A stretch of 64,000 bases of DNA. Origin: Mastigamoeba balamuthi. Taxonomy: Eukaryota > Evosea > Mastigamoebida > Mastigamoebidae. Positions 44,354 through 56,248 of this stretch are shown here, piece by piece. Numbering within the stretch: position 1 is the stretch's first letter; each line of letters opens with the position of its first letter. The translations under genes and the position numbers were made by a program. The notes under the pieces are model-generated. The model saw only the letters and a list, made by a program, of their open reading frames with translations, was not told where the DNA came from and searched no databases. The stretch covers positions 62,001 to 126,000 of the forward strand of contig CACRSC010000053.1 of NCBI GenBank assembly GCA_902651635.1, read 5' to 3'.

Positions 44354-47300
44354 ATGTCCCGAGAGGGCCGCTCGCGCAGGCGGAACTCGTGTCCCGAGGG
44401 CTCCGCCCCTCTGACGGCGCCCCCGGAGCTGCCCCCGATCCCGCGCCAGCTCTCGCCCCCCCAGCAGCCCTCCCCGCCCCTCTCCAGGGTCCGCACCCCG
44501 CCCCATTCCTCCCCCTCCGTGCACCCACCCCGGGGAGTGCCTACCGCGATCGGACAGCGCTGTGTCCGGGCCAGATGGCGCCCACCCCAGTGGCACTGGC
44601 CCACAGCGGATTTCGCTCGATTTTCCCGTTTTATTCGCCGTTGCTTCTTTTCCTCCCCCGTTCCTCTCCTATTCTGTTCTTCTGCGGCCGTTATGGCAAG
44701 TCCCACCGCACGCCCCGAGCAGAGGGCACTCCCGCCGTGCCCCTCGCTGTGGCAGGGGCACGCTCGTCGTTCACACACGGGCTCTGCCGTGCATTTCTGT
44801 GCTCGAATTGTTCCTGCCACTTCCGGAAACGGGGGGCCCACGGATCAGATAAAGACACTCACCCTCCCACTCCCACGGAGGGACGCGGCCCCAAGCACGA
44901 GCCCAGCAACTCACCTCTACCTTCTCTCCCCCTTGCTCCCACGGCCCTGCAAGCAACAGCGAGGCGGGGGGCCGGAGGAGGTGCGGCGGCTGGTGTCGCA
45001 GCTCGAGGCCAAGGCGGAGAGCCTCGTGGTGGACAGCGGCATCAAGAAGCGGCTGAGCCCGCAGTCGCAGGCGTATCTCGACCGCTGCTGGCGACAGGCC
45101 CTCGTCCTGCGGGCGCAGCGCTCGCGGCCGGCCACGCGGTGCTGCTCCGAGCCCGCGATGGACAAGCCCGACCGGCACCACGCGGACCTCATCCTCTCGC
45201 TGTCGGGCATCGTCCCGGGCTCCACGCACATCTCCGGGGAGCCCACCATATCGCCCATCCTCGTCAAGAGGCAAGTGATCCTCCCACACAGCTGTCCCCA
45301 TCACGGGCAGCAGCCACAAACTCGTGCTCCAACCCTTGCACACCCAACTCTCGCTGTGCCTTCACCTTACACATACGTGCCCACTCACCATTGGCGCTGC
45401 GCTCCGTTCCGCCTGTCTCACCCCTCTACATATCATTCACACATGGCGCCAAAACTGAACTGATCTGTGCGCAGATACGAACGGGAGGTGATGATGGTGG
45501 TCGAGAAGGCGCAGCAGATGGAGGAGAGGGTGGCTGTTGCAGCGGCGGAGCTGGCGTCGGCGATGGCAGTCAACGCGGAGCTCACCAAGAAGTACGAGGC
45601 GTTTGACGACCTGATCGACCTCGCCTGGCGCGAGCAGAACCAGGAGGCCGCCTCGCAGGCCAAGGAGCGCAACCAGCTCGAGCAGCGCATCGACGAGAAC
45701 ACAACCGACACGCTGCACGAGGCCTCCAAGAGGCGCGAGGCCGAGGCCGAGCTGCGGTCGCTGCGCTCGGAGATCTACGCGACTCAGGTCGACAACGCGC
45801 GGCTCGAGGCGCAGGTCTCCGTGTGGCCCGACCGCCTCAAGACGCTGCGCTCGGACATCGAGACGCTGCGCTCGACGACGCAGAAGCAGGTCGTCGACAC
45901 GGAGATGGACCTCGAGAGGCGCCGCTCGCAGAACGAGACGATCCGCAAGACCATCGACGCGACCAACGTGGCCGCCGAGGCCAAGACGTCGCAGATCAAC
46001 GCCGTCGAGGTGCACCTCTCGCGCGTCAAGGCCGAGCTGTGCTCGCTCGCCCGACAGGTCGCCCGCTACGAGGTCCGCAAGGCCGGCGCCCTCGGCATCA
46101 AGCGCGACGCCCCCCAGGGCCACGTAACCATCGGTGCGCTCCACATCCCCTCTGCCACTGTGCGCTGCTCACGTGGAGCTGCTCAGTTTTCCTCGACGTG
46201 GAGGACAGCAGCGCGCTGTGGGAGGCGATGCCCGACACGATGACGCTGGCGGCCGCCGCTGAGGGCAAGATAGTGCGGGCCAGCATCGCGGGCAACGGCG
46301 GCTACGAGGTCAAGAGCGACAACGAGAGCTTCATGATCGCCTTCAGCTCTCCGGTCTCGGCGATCAAGTGAGCCCTGTTCCCCCTTGTTGTGCCTTTCCC
46401 CCTCAGTACTCACTCTCTTTACCTCTCCCTCCACCCTCTCGCAGCTTCTGCGTGGAGGTGCAGGAGATGGTGAACCAGGCGGACTGGCCGGCGAAGCTGC
46501 TGCAGCACCCGTCGGCGGCGGTCGTGGTGGGCAAGTCGGGATCGGCGGTGATGCGCGGGCTGCGGCTGCGGATGGGCCTCAACTCGGGGGACCCACAGTG
46601 CGTCGTCAGCCAGGGCAGCGGCAAGATGGACTACGTCGGCCAGATGGTCAACAAGGCCGCGCGCATCGCGCAGCTCGCCAACGGCGGCTCGATCATGTGC
46701 ACCGAGGACTGCTGGCGCGAGTTCCACGAGCACATCGACCAGCACCGCATCCTCGCCGTCGCCCGCGGGCAGGTGCACCTGCGCGGCATCGCCGCCGACG
46801 AGACCATCTACGAGCTCTTCCCGCGGTCGCTCAGCGAGCGCTGCGCGGACCTCCCCGAGGAGCAGCTCTCGAGCGACGCGGCCAAGGACGCGGCCGACGT
46901 CGAGGCCGAGCAGCTGATGCGCAGGCTGGCGGCCGCCAGCGAGGGCCTGAGCCCGCAGGCCGCAGAGGCCTACAAGAACCAGGTGCACCGCCTCGAGGAC
47001 TCGCTGCAGACCTCGCGCGCCGAGTTCGAGCGCATGCGCATCGAGTGCGCCGTCGAGGAGAACCGCGTCGACACGCTGCGCATGCTCCGCCGCAAGCTGC
47101 GCAAACACCTGCTGCCAGAGGAGGCCGAGCGCGCTGAGTGGCAGCAGAAGGTCGCCCTTATCGGTACGCCCCCCATCCACTGCCCCCCGCACGGGACTCA
47201 GGGCCGCGCAGCGCACGAGAGGGCAGCGAAGAACATAGTGCTGGACAGGGCGAGGAGCAACATACGAGCGATCATCGCGCAGCACGCGCTGGTGATGGAC

Positions 47301-50300
47301 GACATCGCGCACGCGCAAACAGACCGCGACCGCAGCAGGTCGGAGCTGGCGACGCTCGAGGCCAACATGATGAAGAACCCGCAGCTGGCAGCGAGCACGG
47401 AGCTCATGGACCTGCGCATCGAGGTCCGCGAGCTCGAGGGTAAGATGCTCTGGTGCCTCCGCGAGCGCGCCTCGCAGATGGAGCGCCTCTCGGCCATCCA
47501 GACGCGCCTGCAGCTCAGCGACGAGAAGGCCCGCGAGGAGGAGGCCTCTTTCTGGGAGACGCGGCGAATACGCTATGCCCGCGAGGCAGACCGGTACACG
47601 AGCGAGCAGACCAGGCGCAGGCGCGCCTCTCACCGGACTAACGGACTGCCGCTCCCGCAGACGAGCGCGCAAGATGCGGCGAGACATGCGGGTCATCGAG
47701 CTCGCGCAGGCGGCGGATCTCGGCGCCGTTGCGGCGACCGGGGGCGATGCGCTACCATCAATACCCGCGGACCTGCTGGACCCCGTGGCTCCGGGCTCGG
47801 CAGACCGCCAAAAGCGAAAGCGGGAGCGCAAGAAGCGGGCAGCGGCCAAGAAGCAGCAGCAGAAGCTGCAACAGCAGCAGCTCGCTGGCGAGCAAGAGAA
47901 GGCCAAGGCGGACCAAGACGCCATGCAGCAGCAGGGCGACGAGAGGAAGGCGCAGGACCGGCCGGCGACGGGGAAGAAGCAGATGAAGGCGCTGGTGCGC
48001 AAAGTTATACAGACGGAGGTCGGAAAGAAGCCCGCGGGCGTCGACGTGCGGCCCAAGAGAGGGTCGCCGTCGCAGAGCCGCGCGGCGACGCCTCAGCAGG
48101 ACGCCGGCAAGCCCGCCGCCGCTGCGAAGCCCCGGTCGCCGCAACAGCGGGACCGCAGGGACAAGGCCGCGGCCGACGGCGGCAAGGGCGGCAAGCAGCA
48201 GGGGCGGTCGTCGCTGGCGCAGTCGCAGACGTTCGCGGACGAGCAGCAGGAGGGGGACGGCGGCGAGCCCGAAGGGGCAGAGGGCGGCGAGGAGGAGCAG
48301 TCGTCTTCGTCGTCGACGTCGACGTCGGAGGACGAGAGCGGGGAGGAGGCCGAGGGCAGTGAGGACTCGTGCAAGGAGGCGCTCCCGTTCGACTTTGAGG
48401 AGCTCGAGGGCGAGGACGCGTCGTTTGACGAGGAGACGGCCACCGCCGTCGCGCAGGACCGCTTCAAGGCGCAGTCGGAGCTCTGGAAGAACGCCTTCCT
48501 CGTGCGCAGCCCCGCACACACATACGCAACACCCACCCCTCCTGGGGAGCAGAGCGACGAGCAGCAGGCGCAGGCCAAGGCGGCGGAGGGGGCGGCCGAC
48601 GCCAAGGAGGCGGGAAAGGACAAGGACAAGGGGCAGGCGGAGAGGAAGAAGGAGGAGGGCCCTGTGGACCGCGTGTCGGCCGCGACTGTCACGGAGGTGG
48701 AGGCGGTGCTGGGGGCGCAGCGGCTGCAGCTGACGAACCAGCGCATGCGGCTGGCGCTGTTCGAGGCGCGCAACGCCAAGGCCGAGGTCATGGAGAGCAT
48801 CAGCCTGCTCGAGAACACCATCGCGACGGCCGAGGGGCGGCCGCTGCCCGTGCGCCTTGACTCGTTCAGCGTCGGCGGCGTCGGCCCGGCCGCGCTGCCA
48901 GCGACCACCGAGACGCCCGATGCGCTCGAGCGCCAGCTGGCCAAGCTCACGCAGGAACGCGACAGAGTGCAGGCCGGCATCGAGGACCTGCAGGTCCAGG
49001 AGGTGGACCTCACCAAGGCACGCAGCGGCTCGTTGGGGCGCTGGGGGCTCCTCGCCTGACTTGCCCGGCGCAGCAACGAGCGGAACTGAGGGAGAAGACA
49101 GTGGAGAACCTCGAGACGATACAGAGGGCCCGCAGCGCGCACGACCGCCTCGCGAACTCCGTCGTCGAGCGGCTCGACGCAGGGCTGCCGCTGCCCGACT
49201 CGACCCTCCAGAAGCAGATCGCCGAGCACGTCGCCAGGCAGCAGCAGCAGCAGCAACAGCAGCAACAGCAGCAACAACAGCAAAAGCAGCAACAACAGCT
49301 ACAGCTGCCGCAGCCGCAGCAGGCGCAAACGACACAGGGACAGCGGACCCAGCAGCAGCAGCCGCAATCGATGACCGTGCAGCAGCAGGAGAGGCTGGCA
49401 ACGCCAGACAAGGACAAGGACAGGGCGCGTAGGGCAGCGCAGACGCCGGCGCCGCAGGGGCCGGGGCCCGGGCCCGGGGCGGCAGCGGCAGTTGCAGCGG
49501 GCACGGCGCCGCAGCCCGTGCAGAACGCGGCGAGGCGCGGGTCGTTCATGGCGGGCAGCAGCGGGCGCCCGACGCCGCTGACGGCCGTGCGCAAGAGCCA
49601 GAGCAGCATGCGGTCGCGCGGCAGCAGCACGAGCCTGCTGGGGCAGCTCCCGACGGACCCCGCGCTGTTCGACCCCATCGCCTACTCGCTGGCGCTCGCG
49701 GGCGTCAACAACCCGCGCTCGTACTCGCGCTCGCAATTGCAGCTCGTGCCGCTCGCCGCGGGCGGCAGGGGCACCGCGGCGGCGGCGTCGTCGTCGGCGG
49801 CGCTCGCGGACGACCCCGCGCAGCTGCTGATGCTGCGCAAGATGCAGGCGGCGCCCGTGGTGGCGCGCGAGGCGGCGGTGGCCGAGCACGGAGGCCGGGG
49901 CGCTGGCGGGCGTCGACGTGGGGGCGATGATGAAGGTGCAGGCGCTCGTGGAGGAGCGCCGCAAGCTGCGCGAGGCCGAGTACCACGCGAGGTCCATCGG
50001 CGCGCAGGTCATGAGCGCGTCGACGTTCGCCAGCGTTGCCGCGCCCCCGCGCGTCGCGAGCGAGTGGAGCCTGCGCGCCGAGCAGCTCGGCCTGCTGAGC
50101 TCGCTCTTCGCGGGGCGGATGGTCGCCAACAGCGACCTGCTGGCCGCCGGCGTCCCCGAGCACGCGGTCTACGAGAACGAGTACGAGCAGGACGCCCGCA
50201 AGGAGCGCACCTTCGAGTGGACGCGCTGGCGCAGCCGCTCGTCCAACGCGCTCGTCAAGGGCTCCTCTGCCCGCCAGCTGCTGCCCCACGGCGGCGGCGC

Positions 50301-50478
50301 CCTGTCGGCCCTCGCCAACGTGCGCACGTCCACTGCGCAGTCGAGGGGCCCGCTGAGGCGCGTGGGCTCCAAGGTGCTCGGCTCGGCGTCGCTGGTGCGC
50401 AAGCAGCGGCCGGCAGCGGTCAGCCCGCTGACGGGGGACCCGTTCAGCTTCGTCCTCGTCGGCAAGAGCTTCAACTAA
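44354..50478 (+). CDS. Class III nucleotidyl cyclase-like protein with long coiled coils
   Basis: 1,712 residues in nine exons: 44354-44488, 44960-45270, 45475-46133, 46187-46367, 46445-47163, 47212-47620, 47661-49017, 49074-49856, 49894-50478. Exon 1 is the least certain. Order: proline-rich start; helical segment; coiled coil (YEREVMMVVEKAQQMEER onward, ~200 residues); a fungal-adenylyl-cyclase-type catalytic domain (VFLDVEDSSALWEAMP, GGYEVKSDNESFMIAF, DYVGQMVNKAARI); more coiled coil; K/E/Q-rich and acidic low complexity; a polyglutamine tract; and a conserved-looking C-terminal region. The first metal aspartate (FLDV) and the Asn/Arg of MVNKAAR are present, but the second metal aspartate (GDAF in relatives) is replaced (NESF), so catalysis may be weak or lost. 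No membrane span. Three introns start with GC (45271, 47621, 49018). Confidence 0.8.
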
Positions 50479-50814
50479 GCCTAACCACACACCCACACAC
50501 ACATGCACACCACACACGTGCGACAAGACTGCCGCGTGTAGCGATCCCGTTGGGGGCAGCATGACCCGCACCCTGTGGACGACTCCCCCCTTCCCCCTCG
50601 CTTCCCTCGCTCTTCCCTCATGCAAAAATGCACTACGCGTTTCCCTTGCCGTCTAGAGTCTGTGGAAAAACGAATCTACCGTCTGCCAAAAATGGCGGGA
50701 GCTATCTAACGTCTGACCAAACCCTGCGGGGCTATCTACCGTCTGACCACTTGGAAAAACCCAAGGAATTCGGCACGCGCAGAGCCCAACACCCAAGAAT
50801 CGGAGAACACCGCC
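50479..50814. other. Intergenic spacer with 30-bp tandem repeats
   Basis: Starts with a CA-rich run (CACACACCCACACACACATG) after the cyclase-like gene and ends in the tandem repeats described separately. No gene. Confidence 0.5.
50651..50770 (+). repeat. Four tandem copies of a ~30-bp unit
   Basis: The unit begins CGTCTGAC or a variant and ends GCTATCTAC; starts fall 30 bases apart at about 50651, 50681, 50711 and 50741, the outer copies more diverged. It lies 45-165 bases before the ATG at 50815, a spacing suited to clustered transcription-factor sites, or to the subterminal repeats of a DNA transposon. Confidence 0.6.
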
Positions 50815-51290
50815 ATGGACTTCGTCGAGCAGCCCTCCAAGGTACTTCTGGGATTGCTTCCCGAGAGGAATTTGTGTGCTCACGGCTTTTTTCTCCCGCA
50901 GAAGCGTCGCACGGCCGACGCACTACCGGAAAACGGCGGGGCCCCAGAGCAGCTCACGCAAATGACTCCAGAGGGGCTCCTGATGACCTACTCGGCAGCT
51001 CCTTCCCAGGACATGTGCATTCCAGCAGATCAGCTTCCCGCGCCAGGCACTGGCTTGCATCTCTCATCACTGGAGAAAATGAACCTCTCGCAGACTCAGA
51101 CTCAGAGCAACATCATTCCGGATTCACCAATAACCGTTTGCAATATCTTTCAATTTAATCAATTGATTTAATACTTTTAGAGAGTACCTGCTGCAGAGCA
51201 GTCGCAGATCAGCTCCTCACTTGTGACCTCCACGGTGCTTGCCAGTCAGCAGTCACTGACTTCACTTGGAATTACAGACCAGATGGTAGG
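50815..51290 (+). CDS. GC-rich 5' exons leading into the piggyBac-like gene
   Basis: Begins MDFVEQPSK at 50815, intron 50842-50901 (AAG|GTACTT ... CCGCAG|AAG), then KRRTADALPENGGAPEQL and a Ser/Gln/Thr-rich stretch to about 51,130. A second intron (GTTTGCAATATC...TTTTAG) would join RVPAAEQSQISSSLVTSTVL up to about 51,284, and further exon-like pieces lead to 51,590. GC content drops sharply along this path, from host-like to transposon-like. Reading: either the N-terminal, disordered part of the transposase gene, or a host promoter and first exon captured by the element. Later junctions do not keep phase cleanly. Confidence 0.4.
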
Positions 51291-51631
51291 CCCATCAATT
51301 TGACCAGAGCATTTCTTAAAAATAAACACATAGAAGAGTGTGCAGGAACTTACAGCAGAACAGCAGGTTTTGTAAATCAATTTCAAAGCACTTAGCAGAT
51401 ACAGCCAGCTGGGGCCCTTTCTCAGGGACATTCTGACCAACTGACTAAGATGAATGAGACAGGTATCATAATTGTAATTTCATTTCCTGCTTAACAAGCT
51501 GAAGTGGAGGAAGAGAGCAGTGTTCCCTCAGCAGAGAATATAATCCAGCCAACTGCCCAGGACCAGCCTGCTCCTGCTAAGGTAATCTTATATTAAATCT
51601 GATTGATTAACAATTATTATTAATTTTACAG

Positions 51632-53546
51632 AGAGCCAAAGGGGGTAAAAGAAATACCTCTCAGTTTCATTACAACAAACCTTGTAAAGGAGGATGTTGT
51701 TCCAGCACAGCCAGGAGTTTATCTGGCACCTAAAGGACCAGCCCTCTTAAATACTGAACTTGTTCGTGGAATGCAGCATCCCGAGAGCTTTCTGACCCCT
51801 TTGCTTCTGATGTTTCTTGATGAGTTCTTCCTAATCAGTGCTGGAATTGTTAATTCAGCTTGGGCAACATCTTAAACCCCATTCGGAATCACTGATTCAG
51901 CTAAGTCAACTCCAGTTGACTCTGCTGAAATGATTGCATTCTTTGGTAAGTATTAATTGTACTTTAATTTTCATTTTAAACAAAAAACAGGCATTATGAT
52001 TCTGATTGAAAATCTATCCAGGAATTCATCACATAGCTTTGAGGCTCTCTTTCATGAGTTAACCACTAAGTGTTAGGATCGTCATATTCCACTCTGTAAG
52101 GGAATTAATCGATTCAATGCAATTCTTCGTGGACTTAATCCATCAATTGATTGTATTCAACGAATTGAAAGTCCTATATCTGCAAATTCTCTTAAATTGG
52201 TAAAAGAGCTCCATATAGTAACTCTGGATGAGCTTCTTGCTAATTATGAACCACGATCCGAAACAAAGAAACAAGCTGCTGATGCTGGAGAAAAAATTCC
52301 AATCATTTCATGCTCAGAGAAGCCAGGAAAAATTGGGCTGTGGTGGTGGATGTCTGCAACCGATATTATATATCGAGACCAAGTCCTACCATTTATACTG
52401 GATATTCATGGTCATCTTCAAGATGGAGATTTCAAGCCAAAACAGGTTATGATCAAAGCAATAAATCGAGTTTCAGCGAAATTTACTGGAATTCATTGGA
52501 TTGCAGATACTGCATTTGGATGTCTTGCTGTGCTATCACACATTGTTTCTGCTGAAAGTTATGCTACAATGGCAATTGGGCATAATATTGCTGCTCCTCT
52601 TCGAATAATATATGATGCAGTATGTCGAAATTTGGCAGTTGACAAATGGAGAATGGTTGGTTCTCTCAGAGAAGGCTGGTTTGTGTCTGGCCTACATATT
52701 ACTGGGTTGAACAGCTCAGGGGAAATTGTACATATATATCGTGTATGTCTTAGTAATGCCTATTCATGGTTGTATAAAGACACTCAGTGTGATTCTGCTC
52801 ATGTACATTCATCAACAGAAAAAGAAAAGAGTTCTTCCTCTCAGCAACAAAAACATCCTGTTCCCTATCTCCGACCAGAAGAAATCAAATTAATGACTTT
52901 ATCTCATCTGATGAGTGAGGTCGTGAAGCCTCTTGGTCTGATATTACCATCAAAAGCCCGAAAAGAAGATATTGTTAAGGCCTGCAATGATGCAATTAGA
53001 ATTCTATATAATCAGCCTTCAAGAGAAGCGGATATGTTGGCTCATCTGCATACAAATGGATCATCTGATCAGGTTCCAGAGCATCAAAGAGAATATAGAT
53101 CACACTTTAATCTAATTGATCTGGTTGATCGAAGATACTACTCAGTTGATCCTGGACTTCATATTCGCTCATGGCATACAAAGGCCTTATTTATTCTCTT
53201 TCGTCTTGGGCTCTACAATACTTATATTTTGTCACTTGTTGCTCAAAATCGAGAATCAGATTGGGTAAGATGGCGTTGGCTCTGTGCAGAAGCAATGCTG
53301 AAATACTACTATGACAGTATTCCACAGGCAAAGCAGAGCAGACATTCTCATATATCAAAGACATGGAAACCAAAAACGCATGGAATCCCAGATCCAGATC
53401 CGAAATCACAGATTTCTATCTCAGACAGTACCTTAGGGAAAAAAAGACGAAGACAAGGAGGATCTATAACCAGCAGAGAACAACCTGCTCTAAGAAATGA
53501 GTCTCTGATCATTCCTGATCCAGATTCCGAATCACAGTTTGATTAA
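51632..53546 (+). pseudogene. piggyBac-like DDE transposase, decayed
   Basis: Two coding blocks, 51632-51954 and about 51993-53546, joined by an intron (TTTG|GTAAGT ... AACAG|GC). The order of motifs matches the piggyBac/DDE_Tnp_1_7 family: an N-terminal SAEMIAFFGIMILIE (relatives: EL.AFLGLLILMG), INRFNAILRGLN, LHIVTLDELLANYEPRS (relatives: LSIDESMIPFKGRS), KPGKIGLWWWMSATD (first Asp), GIHWIADTAFGCLAVL (second Asp), and FNLIDLVDRRYYSV...WHTKALFILFRLGLYNTYIL (third Asp and final helices). Two in-frame stops lie in the first third (a TAA near 51,873 and a TAG near 52,075); from 52197 the frame is open for 449 codons. The C-terminal cysteine-rich zinc knuckle of many piggyBacs is absent. AT-rich, unlike host genes. 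Confidence 0.6.
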
Positions 53547-54640
53547 TAGCTGACATCTACATCTCTTCCCGTTCTAGAAGAGATTGAAATGCATGCAATA
53601 CTATTCTTAGTTAATTTTCTGAAAGTTTCATCTGATTTTGGTGCATACATCCTATTATTGATAACTTTTTCAACTTCACTCTCAGAGTTAAAGTGTAAAG
53701 ATCATCATCTTCTCTTTTATTCAATACTCAATGAAAGATACAGACAATTTTGTTGAGATATTGAAGCAAAATTGATATGGCTTTTTCAACTTCATCATTC
53801 ATTAGCTCGAACTCTTTTATAGTGCCTTCTGTCAGTATTCCCACAAAAATTATCTTCTTAACATGCACTATCTTACAAAGATAGTATTTGTACTGTATTG
53901 ATTTCTTACATGCAATAGAACATTTATATATTATGTTATATTTGCATAAATGATCAGAGGTAATCAATCACATGTTGTACCTTATCATTCATCACAGAAT
54001 TGTGTGGTTTTTTATGTAATAATTAATAAACTACTGCATCATTACCATGGAACACTTCAACTTGTTCTATCTTTTTCCAATTCTCTGTCTTCTTACCAGA
54101 TTGAAGAGACCATCATGCAATGAGACTGTGTGACTCTGGATGTTACTGATTCAGAAGGAGAAACAACATAATTTCTCAGCTCATTTGGTGTGCATATATC
54201 CTCGTCTATATTTAGCACAATTCCTCTTTCACAGTTCTTTTATTAAATGATAGTTGGATCTCATGCGATGTCAGCTGGTTTTCAAAATAATATTGTGTCT
54301 ACATTCTCTTCAGTGTTTCTGTGCTAGTTGAGCTAAGCATCTTGACTTCTGATTTGGAGATGAAACCCGTCCTTCATGTGATCGATTACTTGTACTTCAA
54401 CGTATCTTGCCTCCACTTCTTGGTATGATCCCAGTATGTGGTAATGCAAAATCAGACTTGCATTGGAGGCACAGAGCAGACAGATGCAAAAATAAGATGA
54501 TAGCCTGGTTGAATGTTCTCAGAGTTGATATCAGTTTGGACTGGATGAGAGTATGGCCATAGCTGTGTTGATCACTTTTCCCAGTGACGATGACTCGGCA
54601 CCTCCCAGTGGTAGTGAGAGGCGTTCGTTTGAATCTGATC
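53547..54640. mobile_element. AT-rich 3' flank of the piggyBac-like element
   Basis: About 1.1 kb of AT-rich sequence with no credible gene; composition returns to host level near 54,640. It is presumably the 3' non-coding part of the element or older debris. I could not fix the terminal inverted repeats or TTAA target duplication. Confidence 0.35.
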
Positions 54641-55014
54641 ATACGCTAGATACCTGGAGCATCAGATTCTTGACGGCTTGGCGTCGCCGTCTTGCCGTTT
54701 GCGGCAAAACAGCGAGAACAATGTCCCGTGCATATCACCGGTCTTTGCCCTCGCCCGAGAGGCGACAAAAGTCCCGGCGGCCGTGGCGAGTGGCAGCCAC
54801 CCAGGCCGCCCCATCGCATCGCCCGCGGATTTCGAGCCGTTGCGGGGCAAACAGGCGGAACTGGTCCGCTTCCGTGAGCCAAAAAAGATTCTACTGAAAA
54901 AAGTGCGGCGCACAAGCGGAGCAGCCGACAAGAGACTCGCTTCCAACGCGCCAGCCCGCCACAGAGGCCGCACGCCATCGGCACTCAGGCCTCCCAGCGA
55001 CCCGCAGACTCCCC
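54641..55014. other. Intergenic spacer, host composition
   Basis: GC-rich again. No gene recognised; promoter of the following gene expected here. Confidence 0.4.
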
Positions 55015-55903
55015 ATGGACACCGCCAGTGACCTCAGCCTCGTGGCCTCGACCACACGGGTCATCCGGACGCAGCCATTCCAGGCGAGCCCCATCGCCAC
55101 GCCGCCCCCTCCCCCCCACAATCACCGTAACGCTCGCCATCGCCCGCCCCTCGCTGCCTGCTGTAGGTGCAGCAGGGGGAGTGCCTCGGCTGTGCTGCGG
55201 GAGTGTTGGCGGCGGTGCTGAGCAGCGTGTGTGCGTGTGCCCGGACAGGTCACGCTCGTGGTCCGCACGGCGTGGATGGAGCAGAACGGTGTCTCGGCCA
55301 GCGACATACGAGAGGCCGGCAGGACAGCTGCAGTGCACCGAGCGAGCCGCGACGACGAACGTGCGCCTCTTTGGCTCTCTCTATCTCTCCTCTCTCTCCC
55401 CCATCCCGGGTGGGTACTCGGCCGAGAGCACGAGCAAAACCAATTCTCCTATTCCGACAGCTGCCCACTGCCTGTGTGCGGCCTGTGCAGCTCTCGGGCC
55501 CTGCGCCAAGTGCTCCGACACGAGGATGCCGCCCGTCGTGATCAGCGGCGAGATGGGCGAGGAGGCCCCGCGCAGCCCCGAGGAGCGCGTCTTCGTGTTC
55601 TACCGCTGCCTCTCGTGGGCTCCTCTCCTCCCACCCCCGACAGCGCACACTCTCAGCTCTGACCGCTCGGACAGGTTCTGCAACTCGTCGAGGCTGCATC
55701 TGGGCGGGGACGTGGTGCTGGCGCTGACGGTCATGCGCGGGGACGAGGCCGTGGTCCGGGTGCTGAGCCAGCCGCTGGTGCTGCACTCCAAGACGTCGTA
55801 CAGGCCGCAGATCCCGCGGCCCATCAAGTGGATCGACGCCGGCTCCGAGCCGCGCCGCAAGCGCAGGAGGCCCAGGCCCAAGCTCGAGAACGCCTCGCAG
55901 TGA
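55015..55903 (+). CDS. Unknown protein, possible DNA-binding fold, copy 1
   Basis: 177 residues. Exons 55015-55083, 55249-55360, 55491-55614, 55675-55903, each matched by the tandem paralogue at 56249-57128. Conserved landmarks: LVAS...QPFQ at the end of exon 1; W-M-x-x-N then IREAGRTAAV; GPCAKC; MPPVVISGEMGEE; ERVFVFYRC; SFCNSSRLHLGGDVVLALTV; SQPLVLHSKTSYRP; then a strongly basic tail (RRKRRRPRPK) that looks like a nuclear signal. The beta-strand-rich core with a conserved Cys/Arg/Lys pattern could be a STAT/CudA- or p53-like DNA-binding fold; that is a guess from pattern only. Intron 1 starts with GC (CCAG|GCGAGC), whereas the paralogue has GT at the same place. Confidence 0.72.
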
Positions 55904-56248
55904 CCGCCCAGCGCTGGCCTCAGCCGTCCAGTCGGCACTTCTTCACACTCTGAAGAACCGCTGCCGCCGAACACCGTGTTTACTTAGAGTTCTGTTACTC
56001 CAAAATGACCGGGTCCCTTTGCCGCTGCACCCAATTTAGCTAGGAACTGGTATGTGCACTCGCCCCCAGGACAGAACCTTCTTCTACACGAGTCGGGCCC
56101 TTTATTGTTCCACACAGCAATGTGCCTCGCCACCGTTTTGAGTAAAAAGCGCAGAGCCGCAAAATCGCTCTGCCCGGAGTGAATGGCCCCGAGTGTGATC
56201 CGACGGTCGTCAGTTGTATAAGAAAGACCAAACAATAGAAGCCAACCC
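55904..56248. other. Intergenic spacer between tandem paralogues
   Basis: 345 bases, no gene recognised; promoter of the second copy expected here. Confidence 0.45.

Noticed and set aside
50651-50770. CRISPR-like array
   Set aside because: The 30-bp units are contiguous, with no unique spacers, in a eukaryotic context.
53728-53967. A 79-codon minus-strand frame in the AT-rich flank
   Set aside because: AT-rich, no recognisable content, as expected by chance in this composition.
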